A stretch of DNA of 41,615 nucleotides from Scleroderma bovista (GCA_037178675.1 JAYMGJ010000369.1:1-41615); one strand, 5' to 3'; numbered from the stretch's first letter, positions 21,484 through 31,977 are shown. Translations and numbers: made by a program. Notes: a model not told the origin generated them from the letters alone.

Positions 21484-23809
21484 CGTTTTGAACGAGGATC
21501 GCGTGTGGACTTGAAAGATTTTCTGCACATCCACTGACAGCGCCCACTGAACACGGGGTCAGCATTGCCCCTGCATTACCCACGCCACAACACTCTCGAT
21601 ACTGCACGCGACGATCAACTGTTGAGACCTCCAATATTCACCACCGTACCGAAGGTGCTGTACAACAACGGAGAGGTGGTCGCATCATACATGTGAACTA
21701 ATGAACCTATCCTCGTTCAGGTGGAGTCTTGATGCATGGCACCTCAAGGCCTCAAGTTATCCATGGCAAGTCGGAGCGGACTCCTCGCTGGCCAATTTCT
21801 CATCAACAATGTAAGCCACTTCAGCCCATAGCCCTGTGGACACGTCAGATAACTCCATCTGCACACGTACTAGCTTCGCAGATGTGGTGCGAGCTGGTGA
21901 TTTTGGAGGACTTGAAGGGTCGCGGGCTCGCACTTGGTATCTACATCCCTATGCTCAGTCTTCGCGATAATAACTGCATTGGGCAATTCGAAATTGCCAG
22001 CAAGCACAGATCTAACCGATACCATCGAGCCTCCTGTCTTCTTTCCGCCATCGCCAGAAACCCTCTGTCTGATCTCTTCCACTTCTCGATAATGTGCAAA
22101 AATGCGATCTTCACCAATTAATCTTATCTGTTGATATTGTCGTCTAAGAGAACTCGAGCATGACAACCTTGTCAGGCATCTGGGGGTGAAAGCCATGGCC
22201 TAGCGACCAGTATCTCCAATGACGAGAATGGTGGACTTCAGCTGCCAGACTCTAGTATAGACTGTTGATATTGTAACCGCTGTATACCTAGCAGCGAATG
22301 GGACGCCGAAAATTTCAGTGAGAATTAATTAAGTCCACGAAACTGAGGGATGTATTAGGGGCCATTGTTCCAATGTGACGGTAATGGCGACCAAGATGTG
22401 ATAGAAATGACGTACTTTTCCTTACTACATAGTAAATGAATGGTTTGGACACTTCGAGTCATGGCAAAGAAGACCGATCAGAACAAATTTATGAATATGG
22501 AGGGCATGATAGCGTACACATTACAAAGGAGCGACCAATACCATCTCCGTATCAGCGCTTCAGCTGGCCTCCATAGGAGGCAGAATCGAACCTCAGGCCT
22601 CAGTCGCCGAAGCTGGATGAATGCAATTCCGAATCTCACTTTTCGCAGTACACGGTACACAGCTGAGTCTGTACAGGACTGCGACGCTGCATAAGCCGGT
22701 CAAGGACTTTATACATTCAATCGAGTACTTCGTGTCGCAAACCGCAGTATCGACGTGTCCGTTGCGTGAGCCCACTATCGAGTTGTTGAACGTTGACGTT
22801 GAACCCGAGCGCGGACACGATTTACCATACCGCGCCCCACTGTCACGACGGATAATCAACAGGCAGGTGGCAATAGCCTCCCGTAGGGAGACCAAAGACT
22901 CGATGAAAGACAAGGTGGCAAAGAACTATTCAACTTCAAGTGCCGCGATCAGCGGGAATTCCTGGTTGGCCAGTACACCGTGATGTGCCAGTCTGGTAGG
23001 CGCCAGCGGACTGCTGCCAGGGTTGGGCCCGTTGCACTCGTTGCGTTCTTATTCGCCTTACCATCTTACATTGGAGATAATGTTCCCATCTCAAGGCGTG
23101 AAACGTTAACTCCATCGATGGTGAGTACGATCCTCGGCAAACGATACTAATTCCACGAGTGTACATACAATTTATACCTCATGTTAGGAGGGTGCAGCAC
23201 TCAATATGCTGTAGCTTGTATTCCTGTCAACTGTGCTGGAAAGGCACGACCAAGCACAATATAAATCGAGCATTCTCAGCCATCTCCATTCAAAATTTGG
23301 TGCGTCCAGACTCCACAGCAAAGGAGGGGTCGACAGCCACTTTCATTAGATCAGCCGGCATTAATCCGAATGTCTAGCTGAGGCTGGAGTGCAGCCATGG
23401 CATGAAGAATCCAAGGCCGCCTGGTGCGTTATGGATGGCCAACTGTCACCTCATCAATATATTTAATGTCTACCACCCATCCCACTCGTCCTCCAGGGCT
23501 GGTCACTCATTCCGCCTCAGTTTGCGCCCCACTCCAGGTCAAATTTGAAGTGCCCTCGCATAACTTGTTATCTAACAGGTATTGTCTTGATCTGTCTCGT
23601 CTCACTTCTTTCCTCACCGCCGTTTAAGCTAGCCACATCGTGAGTATCTCAAGTCTTCCATCTACCTGTACGTTGCATGTCCTTTTATCAGATGTCGTGT
23701 TCCAATGCTAACTTGGATGAAATCTAACTTCCTTTTTTTTTAAGACAGGAGTCTCATTTGGTTCCTTTCCCGGGGTTGCTTCTAAGTGTGTTAGAGCCAC
23801 TTCCGCGAA
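21484..23809. other. 2.3-kb gene-poor stretch upstream of the TPR-HET gene
   Basis: No recognisable gene. One minus-strand frame with ATG (21870-22196) is listed separately. A plus frame at 22621-22983 has no features. Pyrimidine runs around 23600-23740 (including a run of T before AAGACAG) may belong to the leader or an untranslated intron of the following gene. Confidence 0.4.
21870..22196 (-). CDS. Possible small hypothetical protein
   Basis: An intact 108-codon frame from an ATG at 22196. The first 30 residues are basic, with Ser/Arg/Leu and no acidic residues, as in mitochondrial presequences (CLTRLSCSSSLRRQYQ). They are followed by a charged, helix-like stretch (FAHYREVEEIRQRV). I do not recognise a family, there is no supporting splice or promoter signal, and a chance frame of this size is possible. 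Confidence 0.22.
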   Translation of the reverse strand: MAFTPRCLTRLSCSSSLRRQYQQIRLIGEDRIFAHYREVEEIRQRVSGDGGKKTGGSMVSVRSVLAGNFELPNAVIIAKTEHRDVDTKCEPATLQVLQNHQLAPHLRS

Positions 23810-26353
23810 ATGTGGTGGCGAATCTTCGCAATAGTCGACCAAACAACGACGAAGTCGGGCGCCCGAAACCGGAATAAACGGAAACAGAAGATACTGTTCC
23901 GGGCGTGGCCCTTTCCAACTTCGCGGAAACACATCAATCAGCATTGGAACGATTTCCAGCGTGTCCTCCAGATCCTCGCAAGTCACTCCATTCCTGCACG
24001 GCGCAGGCACCGCAAAGGGGCTCCAATCCCTGATATAGAGGAAGTCATCACACTCAATCGAGCTGCGTTAGAGCTCTGTCCCCTAGACCACCGTTATCGT
24101 GCCGAAATACTCTACAGCCTTGTAGATAACGTGAAGGGGAGGTTCCTGGAACTCGGTGCAAATGCTGATCTCATCGAGGCGGTTTCGCGACACCGACCAG
24201 CGTTGGACCTCCCTCTGGCAGGTCATTCAGAGCGGTCATCCTCTCTCTATGCACTTGTACTTTGCTTTTGGCACTGGTGCATAAAACGGGCTAACATATC
24301 TGTCTTGGAGGGAGCTATCACACTCGGGCGAGCTGTGTTAGAACTACGTCCTCCCGGCTATTGTCATCGTGACCTTGCCCTCTACAACCTTTCACTTTAC
24401 CTAAGGCGGAGGTTCATGGAACTCGGCCCAAACGCTGTTCTCGTTGAAGCGATTGCGCTGTTCCGATCAGTGTTGAACCCCCGTCGGGCTGGTCAGCTCG
24501 ATCGGTCAACCTCCTTAGACAGTCTTATATGTCGTCTCCGTTCCAGATTCAAGAAGGTGTGGGCGACAGCGGACTTGGATGGGCTTACCAGCCCCCCCTG
24601 TGCTGTATTGGATCTCCAACCACCGGGACATCCTGATCACGCTATGTCTTTTCAAAGACTTCTACTTCATCTTCAAAAACAACTTCGGAGGCTTGACATG
24701 ACGGAGAACTTGGATGAATGTATCTCGCTTGTGCGAGCTGCACTGGTGCTCTGCATCCCCGGGAGCCTAGACCGTGTCGAATCTCCATACACCTCTGACC
24801 TTCGCAAGAGGTTCCAGGAAGTCGGCGCAATTACCGACTTAGAAGAGACAATCACGCTCAGCCTAACCATATTGGACCTTCATTGTCTGGTTATGGGTGC
24901 TGTTCATAGTACACTTGAATCTCTTCCCCCACGACTACTTAACACGCGTACTGGTGTCCTCTGTGGACGAAATGCACTGGAATCTGCGTTCTTGAATAGC
25001 CAGCAGTACAAACGCCTTCTCTCGTCAGACACGACTTGCCCCACTACCCTGCGCGACGACATTCATAATACAGTCTTGACATATTTCGAATATGTCACAC
25101 TATCGCATCGGTGGGACAAAGATGACCCACTTCTATGCCACATCCAAGATCGAAATATCTACGACATGGATCCCACGAAGGGCCTGCGAAAGCTACAGGC
25201 GTTCTGTGCCGCTGCGCGCAGCTACGGGTACTTGTGGGCATGGAGCGATACTTGTTGCGTTGACAGAGATAGAAAGGAGCTCACAAAATCTATGGCGTCC
25301 ATGTTCTCGTGGTATCGACGATCGGCCCTCACTATCGTTTACCTTTTCGATGTTTCAAGAGATGACACGCTATCCAGCAGTACATGGTTCAAACGTGGTT
25401 GGACCCTCCAGGAGCTTCTCGCACCACGCAAAGTATTGTTCTATACACAAGACTGGTCTCTGTACAAGGACTCCCCGTCCTTGAATCACAAGGAAAATGG
25501 TGCCGTGCTAACAGAGCTAGAAACTATGACGGGCATAGAACGACATTATCTTACTGATTTCAATCCTGGCTTCGACAACGCGCGGTCGAGACTCCAATGG
25601 GCGTCAGGGCGCCAGACTACAGAGCCAGTGGATTTGGCGTATTCACTTTTTGGCATTTTCAACGTTGACTTGCGCTTCCACCCTGGTGAATCTGCGGATG
25701 ATGCTCTTGGACACCTTCTCACAAAGATCATATCAGAGTCCGGGGATCTTTCAGTTCTTGAATGGGTTGGAGAGGCATCATCATATCACACCTGTTTCCC
25801 CGCCCAAATTGCTTCATACAAAACTCCACTTTGTCCACCACCCACTCGCCATGAAAACGAGTCGCGGACATCCCTGCTTAACACTCCGGAACTTGTAGAG
25901 GCACGGGTCAAGTTGTTCCGCTCCCTTTCAACATTAGAACATCCACGTTTCATTGGCCGTCAACTCCGGCTACCATGCATTGTATATCAGGTTACGACTG
26001 TCGAGTTGAAAGCGACGAGCATCCAAACTCCGAAATACGTGTACAATATCCAGGCAGAGGGCCTGCTACCTTTCGAAACTACATCGTCTCACGAGCTGAA
26101 AGACACGTCACGCCCTATACTCCCGTTTGTTCTAATTCGACTATGGCATGCGAAGCCACTCCCCTCATCCATCGAAGCCGGCGTTTCCGATGAATTGGTC
26201 ACAACACTGGCGCAGCCATTTAGCGCGCTTCTGTTGGAGGAGCAGTCTGGAAAAGATTATAAGAGGATCGCATCATCCTCTGCCATTGTTGGTCGTTCGG
26301 CTGATGCAGCCAGCATCTTCAAAGGTAAACCCCAGATGATCAGTGTACTGTAA
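23810..26353 (+). CDS. TPR-repeat / HET-domain incompatibility-type protein
   Basis: Intronless, 847 aa from the ATG at 23810. The N-terminus is basic. Residues about 75-365 form roughly seven degenerate TPR-like units of about 45 residues. Examples are DIEEVITLNRAALELCP, VLEGAITLGRAVLELRPPG, VLVEAIALFRSVL and DLEETITLSLTILDL. This repeat type is often joined to CHAT proteases in mushroom-forming fungi. From about residue 425 comes a full HET domain: TLSHRWDKDDPLL (427 on), WAWSDTCCVDRD (near 477), SMFSWYRRSALTIVYLFDV, and WFKRGWTLQELLAPR (near 527). The C-terminal 250 residues resemble the tail found after HET in this class (DLAYSLFGIFNVDL, LSVLEWVGEAS). HET proteins typically trigger cell death on non-self recognition. 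TPRs probably act as a sensing or oligomerisation module; that is inference. No frameshift is seen and the usual HET motifs are all present. Confidence 0.9.
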   Translation: MWWRIFAIVDQTTTKSGARNRNKRKQKILFRAWPFPTSRKHINQHWNDFQRVLQILASHSIPARRRHRKGAPIPDIEEVITLNRAALELCPLDHRYRAEILYSLVDNVKGRFLELGANADLIEAVSRHRPALDLPLAGHSERSSSLYALVLCFWHWCIKRANISVLEGAITLGRAVLELRPPGYCHRDLALYNLSLYLRRRFMELGPNAVLVEAIALFRSVLNPRRAGQLDRSTSLDSLICRLRSRFKKVWATADLDGLTSPPCAVLDLQPPGHPDHAMSFQRLLLHLQKQLRRLDMTENLDECISLVRAALVLCIPGSLDRVESPYTSDLRKRFQEVGAITDLEETITLSLTILDLHCLVMGAVHSTLESLPPRLLNTRTGVLCGRNALESAFLNSQQYKRLLSSDTTCPTTLRDDIHNTVLTYFEYVTLSHRWDKDDPLLCHIQDRNIYDMDPTKGLRKLQAFCAAARSYGYLWAWSDTCCVDRDRKELTKSMASMFSWYRRSALTIVYLFDVSRDDTLSSSTWFKRGWTLQELLAPRKVLFYTQDWSLYKDSPSLNHKENGAVLTELETMTGIERHYLTDFNPGFDNARSRLQWASGRQTTEPVDLAYSLFGIFNVDLRFHPGESADDALGHLLTKIISESGDLSVLEWVGEASSYHTCFPAQIASYKTPLCPPPTRHENESRTSLLNTPELVEARVKLFRSLSTLEHPRFIGRQLRLPCIVYQVTTVELKATSIQTPKYVYNIQAEGLLPFETTSSHELKDTSRPILPFVLIRLWHAKPLPSSIEAGVSDELVTTLAQPFSALLLEEQSGKDYKRIASSSAIVGRSADAASIFKGKPQMISVL

Positions 26354-26622
26354 GAGGGACGTCCTACGCGACTTAGAGGGAAGAGAGTTCGTTTGTCAAA
26401 TCGTGCTGCTGGCAGTTCAATTATTCCATTGGCTTGTGGATGCAATATTCATGGTATGTACTATGCTGTACATGTACTGATAGAAATACCTAGGATTGTA
26501 CTTGTATCGACCTTTGATTTTCCATTATCAATAACAACGTTTTGACTTTCAGGGCACTACAAGCATTACAGTAAAACATAGAACACGCGGTTTGACGGCA
26601 TCATGGACTGACAAACTGACTC

Positions 26623-27637
26623 TCATTTCTCACGGTAGTCGTTTAGCTTCACCTTGCGTTGATCTTCCAACTAGAGGGCCCTCAGGAACACAGCAACAAG
26701 TGATGAAGCAAAGTACCCACCACGTCCATCCAAGAATGGTCACCACCATGCTATCCGGTGGAATGCAACGTCCGTTAGCTCATTCCAGGGATATATCGAA
26801 ATGTAACTCTCACCTTGCGCATCTGTGCTGCTTCTGCACGCTGAGAGTGGGTGAGTGCACCCGTGGCGATGATGACACCCAATGTTAGCCCCTGAGCCCA
26901 TACACGTGCTTGGACAACCTGACATGGTCAGATAAGTACGGCGGAAAACATCAAGAGATTTTCACCTCCCTTGTGTCGTACAGGTAGGTGGCTATGGGAC
27001 GATACAACGCCCACAAGGATCCAAGGAGATGACCGATCAGTGCACGAACGCATACACTATGGCGGGAAACATGGGGCGAAGAGAAAATAAAGGACCTACG
27101 GGTCACGCATAATAATGGCCCCTGCAGCGGTCATTGCGACCGCCCAGCTTCCTACAATGAAGCTCAACTTGTGTCGAGCTGCCCAATCGGCAAACTTCTC
27201 TTTCATGGTGAAAGACTCCCACCGGAGCCGATCCTCATGCTCGCGACGTTCAACGGCGAATTTATCCGCACCGTCCCTGATGAGCCCAACACAAAGATGG
27301 TTAGTTTATATTCAGATGCGTGAACGATTTCGACAGAGTACGCACCAGTGCGAGCGCTCGAAGTCAAGCATGCGGTGTTCTGCACGGACGCCCATCATAG
27401 GAAATGCAACAACGATGACGCCCAGCGCCTTTAGTTGCATTGGTAGCGACCGGAAGTACGGCCATCGGCGGTTCAAGATGTAGATGCTTGGGATCGTAAT
27501 GGTGGCACCCATCACGGTGCCCTCAACCGCGCCTCTGATTGCTGCACTTTGAGCACTAAGCGGGTCACTGGATCTAAGCTAAGTGGGATTGGGTTACTTG
27601 GCTTCCTTTAGGAGGAGATTATCCTGACCTGCATCAT
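26623..27637 (-). CDS. rcf2: HIG1-domain respiratory supercomplex factor 2-like protein (Rcf2)
   Basis: Inner mitochondrial membrane protein; family members associate with cytochrome c oxidase and III-IV supercomplexes. Model complement(26623..26670, 26721..26750, 26814..26918, 26966..27056, 27100..27276, 27346..27578, 27629..27637); closed frame, 230 aa. Seen: NRRWPYFRSLPMQLKALGV, FPMMGVRAEHRMLDFERSHW, a charged linker (ERREHEDRLRWESFTMKEKF), then the HIG1 core KLSFIVGSWAVAMTAAGAII and VVQARVWAQGLTLGVIIATG, and the end DHSWMDVLEDQRKVK. Oddity: between MRDP and VVQARVW the only in-frame canonical splicing adds a 30-residue exon (26966-27056). Relatives have only about ten residues there (from memory). 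The reading HLPVRHK, encoded just there in another frame, resembles what I would expect but lacks a GT donor. The start (a 9-nt first exon) is also tentative. The family assignment is firm. Confidence 0.85.
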
Positions 27638-27840
27638 GATGGTAAGTGCTGGTGAGAGACGACCTAATCATGGGATGGAGTTTGGAATACCCTCACGACG
27701 GCCTAATGGATGACGCATCTGAGTAGAATTGGAATGCACGTTGCGCCCTGTTCAATAAGCGCCCTGATATTGTCGTCTTGCGACACTTTCAATCAACCAC
27801 CAACACCACTTTTTTTTGACAACCATGGTTCCTAGAATTG

Positions 27841-28260
27841 TCAGGTTTTAGCTTCTCTGCCAGGCAGGCATACGGGGGAGCATGGCTCAACCCCCAGAGC
27901 AAGTGAGTATATTATGGACTGCATAGCGTATATTCGCGGTGTAGCGACTGACTCCTCTCTCCAGGTGCTGACGATATGCTTCATGGCGTCACCATCTGGA
28001 TAGATGCTAAACTCTTTGTCATCGAACCTCACGAGCTCACCAAGGAAGGCTCCCAGCTTGGGTAACCCAGTGGGATCGATAGGATCGATGAAATGGATCT
28101 CACCATAGCCGACGCGACCAATAACTAAGTCCCTAAAAGAAAGTAGTGCTTCGTAGGGCGCGTTCTTGAGTGCCGCTAGTTCTGGTTTCGCCCAGTAATC
28201 GCTATGCCGTGGGACCGGTCATGCGCCATTGCGAGTTTCTTTATCTTTGTCCGATGGTGA
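27841..28260 (-). pseudogene. Truncated NUP98/Nup145-type nucleoporin autopeptidase domain
   Basis: The minus-strand translation from 28206 downward reads HSDYWAKPELAALKNAPYE, then LLSFRDLVIGRVGYGEIHF, then LPKLGAFLGELVRFDDKE and SIYPDGDAMKH. This is the start of the Nup98 C-terminal autoproteolytic domain (typical DYW...L, VxGRxGYGxIxF, YPD motifs). Upstream in the same frame are SPSDKDKETRNGA, then a TGA stop (28219-28221, possibly CGA mutated at a CpG), then PVPRHSDYW. After YPDGDAMK the expected KPPxGxGLN segment and the rest of the domain are gone; the frame runs on with unrelated sequence to 27841. The FG-repeat region is absent. This is a decayed fragment; a working NUP98 must lie elsewhere. 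Confidence 0.7.
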
Positions 28261-29364
28261 TGGCTGACACAAGTTCACCGCGTGCAAGCAGTGAACCGAT
28301 TGGTTGTCTTGTGGTTTGAGGATCCCGGTCCGTCATTCTTTTGTGGCAAGCTTGCAACAGTGGAGGTGGCACCCTTCTCCCGCGCTACTTCCTGTGTCGT
28401 GCAGCCTGGCTCAATGCGAGGTTAAACATTACCCGCCCGGGTCTCTCTTGTGAATCGGCCCTGATCTGCTGAAGAGGTGCGCGGGCTCGACTTTTTTATC
28501 CGTTTGCTCGATGTGCAAGACAAGCGAATGATGTGACTGGGAGTTAAATAGAACCGCTTTTTCGGACTTCTTCCAAATACTCGTGTATGACCGGGTGGTT
28601 CTTTGGGTCTTTTGTATATATCGACTTCGTCTAGTGCGTGAGGCGTGATCAATGGAGCGATTATACACAACGGACTTACGATACTAATCGTACTGCAACA
28701 GATTTCATCAAGCTAACAAAAATAACCTAGACAGACTCACATTGGGCTTGCATCGTAGCACAACAAGAAAATGACGACACAGCACGTCATTGCGACTTTC
28801 TATTATAGTTAATGGAATGTTCATCGATGCATCACCAGGGTATTGTTGTCGCCAGGGACGAATCAGTTTCACGCACGTCGGAGAAACTTGGATCTGATCC
28901 CAATGCCTACCCACATGCCCCCAGATCGGAATCTCCAAATTTATCCCAAAACTTCTGGGTAAACGCCCTGTTTACACAGCTTTGCGATGATTAGCAGTGC
29001 CGACTAAGAACCCAGGCTTCTTTATCGCCCTCCCCCTGCGTGATTTGGACGAGGTGTCCCCATTCCGAGTACGGCAGTTGGCTATTGAATAACCAGACAA
29101 GAGAATTGACTGGCAGCGAGACCGATTCACGTGTTCTTGCAGAACGGTGCCCGACTCCTCGACCCACTTACCTGAACAAGAAGTGGTGATTACCGCGGAC
29201 TTGAGCAGTGGCTTGATATACCCATCTGATGGCCCGACTCACATCGAAGCAGTACATATCCGGTGTATTCCCTTCTACTCGGTAATCCACGTTACATGTC
29301 CCCGTGTGCACGCGTACCAATTAGTGTATGGCCGTCGGTGGGACAAGAGGGAGGATTCCAGACG
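28261..29364. other. Intergenic region, possible further debris
   Basis: No gene recognised. A plus-strand piece at about 28999-29091 reads NPGFFIALPLRDLDEVSPF and looks protein-like but is only about 30 codons long. The NUP98-like frame cannot be followed further upstream. The last few hundred bases include the 3' UTR of NDUFA8. Confidence 0.35.
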
Positions 29365-30271
29365 CTACCGTTGGAGAGTGGTATATATCGGATTCTCGAC
29401 CTCATGGATCTGCTTCTTGCCTCTGGGAGTTCCAGGAATAGTTTTTATGAGACCCTAGCATGCGAATACATTAGACATCCACCCACCCACGAGAAGAGCA
29501 GTGGCGGCGGGAGATGGATTCCCGAAAAGTAAGGATAGGTAAACACATACGAGTTTCTCAAACATGCATTTGTTCAGCGAGCGCTCGGGTTTGCGGCAGG
29601 CGTAGTATTCCTGGTTGTTCATTTCGAGACAGTTCCAATGTGCTTCAAACTGTTCTAGGCAGTTTTCCCGCATCTTGTTGATCCTGGGAAGGCAGGCGTG
29701 TAGTCAGAGTCTGTCCGTCTGAGGGATGCTACGGGGAACGTAGAGAAAGGGAAAAAATGGCTCCCGTGACGTGGTGACCAAGGAATTTCAGAAGGCAGAA
29801 CTTGGCACCGAACACTACAAAGGGAACGGGGACTCACAGATCAGTCGCACACCGTGTTACACGTCGACCCTCCTTTAAGCATGCACCGGGATTGCCATCA
29901 CTCTCATTCTTGCAGAGAATAAAGTCCTCTGTGTCCACACGACCAACCGGCAATTCCACAATGCCAGTAATATCATCACGCCCACCCCCAAGCAGTACCG
30001 GGTCCCCGGCCAGCCGGAGTCGCCGAACACATCAAATCCAACAAGAACCAAACGAGCAACGCATGGAATGATTAAAAAAACAAGGAAAGGCACAGAAATA
30101 TGCAGGAGACTCACCGCTGTACTCCTTGCAATGGGCCCCGATGAAAAATGCCGCGCTCTTGAGTGGAGCACTTGTCACACCGAGCTCCTGCACCTTTGGT
30201 ACAGATTCAGGAAGGGGCGTAGGATCCTTATAAGGGCGCTCAGCGCGTGCGGGATCGTGGAAGGTGCTCAT
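29365..30271 (-). CDS. NADH:ubiquinone oxidoreductase subunit NDUFA8 (twin CX9C, complex I)
   Basis: Accessory subunit of mitochondrial complex I on the intermembrane-space side, imported through the Mia40 disulfide relay. Model complement(29365..29454, 29551..29683, 29838..29928, 30115..30271); closed frame, 156 aa. Introns are 96, 154 and 186 nt, longer than those of its neighbours. All four CX9C motifs are intact: C48-C58, C69-C79, then NCLEQFEAHWNC and ACRKPERSLNKC. Other family marks are LKEGRRVTRCA, NQEYYACRKPE and the C-terminal TIPGTPRGKKQIHE. No presequence is seen, as expected for a Mia40 substrate. The ATG at 30271 (MSTFHDPAR) is the only in-frame ATG near the start. It is divergent from the gene at 30446. 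Confidence 0.93.
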
Positions 30272-30445
30272 CGTCGCGGAAGGCGGAGAGTGTTGGTTGT
30301 GGGACAAGTCGGACAGTCGCTTCGATGGAATAGGAAGGTCATTCGCACAATAGTGAGAGTCTCGACTCGAGTCCTTCTGAACAACCCATTAAGAATCTCA
30401 TCAAGAAGTTGAACCGCGACTGCCACTATATCCTAGTAGCCAACC
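30272..30445. promoter_or_regulatory. Shared divergent promoter, NDUFA8 / small unknown protein
   Basis: 174 nt between the ATG codons of two divergent genes. No TATA box is obvious. The short shared spacer implies co-regulation or overlapping promoters. Confidence 0.5.
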
Positions 30446-31119
30446 ATGGTTTGTGCATGTCTCGCCCATAGCTGACCCTGCCAATCCAACCTAAATCGAC
30501 AGCCCACACGTCCATTCCCCAAAGCATACATCCTCCTACTCAAAACCCACCGTCTCACCATCTTTCTAACCGCGCCTCAAAACAGCACGGTCGCGTCACT
30601 CAAATCCGAGGTCTTCTCTGCACTTTCTTCCCCTGTCTTACACGAGCACACCGACTCCGCACCGACTCTTGATCGAATCCCGACTGCACCAGGCGAGGAT
30701 GAGGAGATGTTCGATGCCGATGCTGCGGGTGTGGATGGGGAAGGGGGTAGAAGTGGAAATGAAGAGATTCCAAATGTGCAGTCGATGGATGATTTCGAGT
30801 TGTGCAGGGCTGTCAAAGATAGGGGTAAAGCGAGCGCTGCAAGGACCTACGAGGTTCTCGATGCTAGGTCGCCGATACGGGGGTTGCTCAGTAATTGGGA
30901 AGAGCTGTACGTGCAGTTCAGAGACGAGGATGGTGAGTCCGACTGAATTTGATTCTTTCTGATAAGTTTACCATTTGTTTTTGATTAGGCAATTTGATGC
31001 CCATACAGGTGTCCGAACCATCCCTGCTTGACGAGGAGGAAGAGGATGCGACACGTCCCCGCGTTCCACCCGAAGAGGGTTCTGTGGACAAGGGAAAGCG
31101 CAAAGCATTGCCCGAGTAA
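30446..31119 (+). CDS. Small conserved-looking protein, possible ubiquitin-like N-terminus
   Basis: Model 30446..30448, 30503..30932, 30989..31119; closed frame, 187 aa. The first coding exon is just the ATG; the upstream frame of exon 2 has a stop, so a short first exon is needed and this is the nearest fit. The N-terminal 35 residues (YILLLKTHRLTIFLTAPQNS, then TVASLKSEVFSALSS) look like the first strands and helix of a ubiquitin-like fold: strand-turn-strand then helix. The middle is acidic. The second half has YEVLDARSPIRGLLSNWEEL, an acidic LLDEEEED stretch and a basic KGKRKALPE end. I do not recognise the family. The ubiquitin-like reading is inference from pattern only. Confidence 0.7.
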
Positions 31120-31276
31120 ACTGTGTCACTTGAAGTGAATATACGAGCGAACTGTACATCGATATTCTCTGTGGTACGTTCAAAGAGCATGATAGCATGG
31201 GTTGGACATTGGACATTGTATTATTCTATGCAATGGAATTATCCTACGACATTGTACAGCTATAAGGGAAGGTACG

Positions 31277-31977
31277 TCAAAATCCTTGTTTCTTCTCCCA
31301 TACCTTTGGAAGAAGGGGAAGAAGGGCCGCAGCAACTCGTCGCCCTTCCTCTGCAAGTAGGTTGTACGTCGACGACGCATTTTTCTGTGGCATGGGTTAA
31401 TAGAGGTGTATGATCGCTGGGGAGGACTCACGGTATCCATCACTTCCAACTGTATTCCTAGTTCTCTCGTATAAGACCTTATCCGCGGTGGTACGAACTC
31501 CATGCGTGCACCCGTGCCGAACACAAGAATCTCTGAGGGTCGGTAAGCACATGCATTCAGCAAGTAACAGAGCTTACCAGGTCGTGGCACCACTACCTCG
31601 AATATGGACCAATGCCCCTTGCTCCACGCATCCCACTTCTTCATATCCATTCCCATATTTAAATTAGGGCTGGTGGTGAACCCTCCGTTCGGAACGTCCC
31701 ACAAGAACACTTTTCCCTCCAGAAACACGACAGGTGCGCTGAAGACAAGTCCATCCGCAAGTTTAATCCCCGCTGTCGAGACTGATGCGACCTGGACAGG
31801 TGGAGGAACTTCGGAGGCAAGAATATTCGTGAGCGATGTTGGGCGGTGATTGGTGGTGCGGATGCAAGAGGCATGCAGACTGCGAATTGACAGAGAAGTT
31901 TGGAATACTCGGGGTTGACCAAGTGTGCTGAGGAACTGTCGAATGCATGGACGGAGTGCTGTCTTGACAATGGTCAT
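31277..31977 (-). CDS. Complex I assembly factor NDUFAF3 (DUF498 family)
   Basis: Mitochondrial matrix assembly factor for the complex I Q module. Model complement(31277..31384, 31432..31977), one 47-nt intron, closed frame, 217 aa. The first 45 residues from the ATG at 31977 (MTIVKTALRPCIRQFLSTL) are basic with no acidic residues, a good matrix presequence. The DUF498 core follows: LADGLVFSAPVVFLEGKVFLW, WSIFEVVVPRPGKLCYLL, EILVFGTGARMEFVPPRIR, LGIQLEVMDT|KNASSTYNLLAEEGRRVAAA. The intron falls inside the conserved MDT-KNA motif. It converges with the gene ending at 31119 (157 nt). Two complex I genes, NDUFA8 and this one, are only about 1 kb apart. Confidence 0.93.

Noticed and set aside
22540..22620. 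tRNA-like GGTTCGATTC on the minus strand
   Set aside because: The flanking bases do not form a T-stem, D-arm or acceptor stem; only a local GGAGGC/GCCTCC hairpin is present.
22621..22983. 120-codon plus-strand frame with ATG
   Set aside because: No recognisable domain, no promoter or splice support; composition is not distinguishable from chance.
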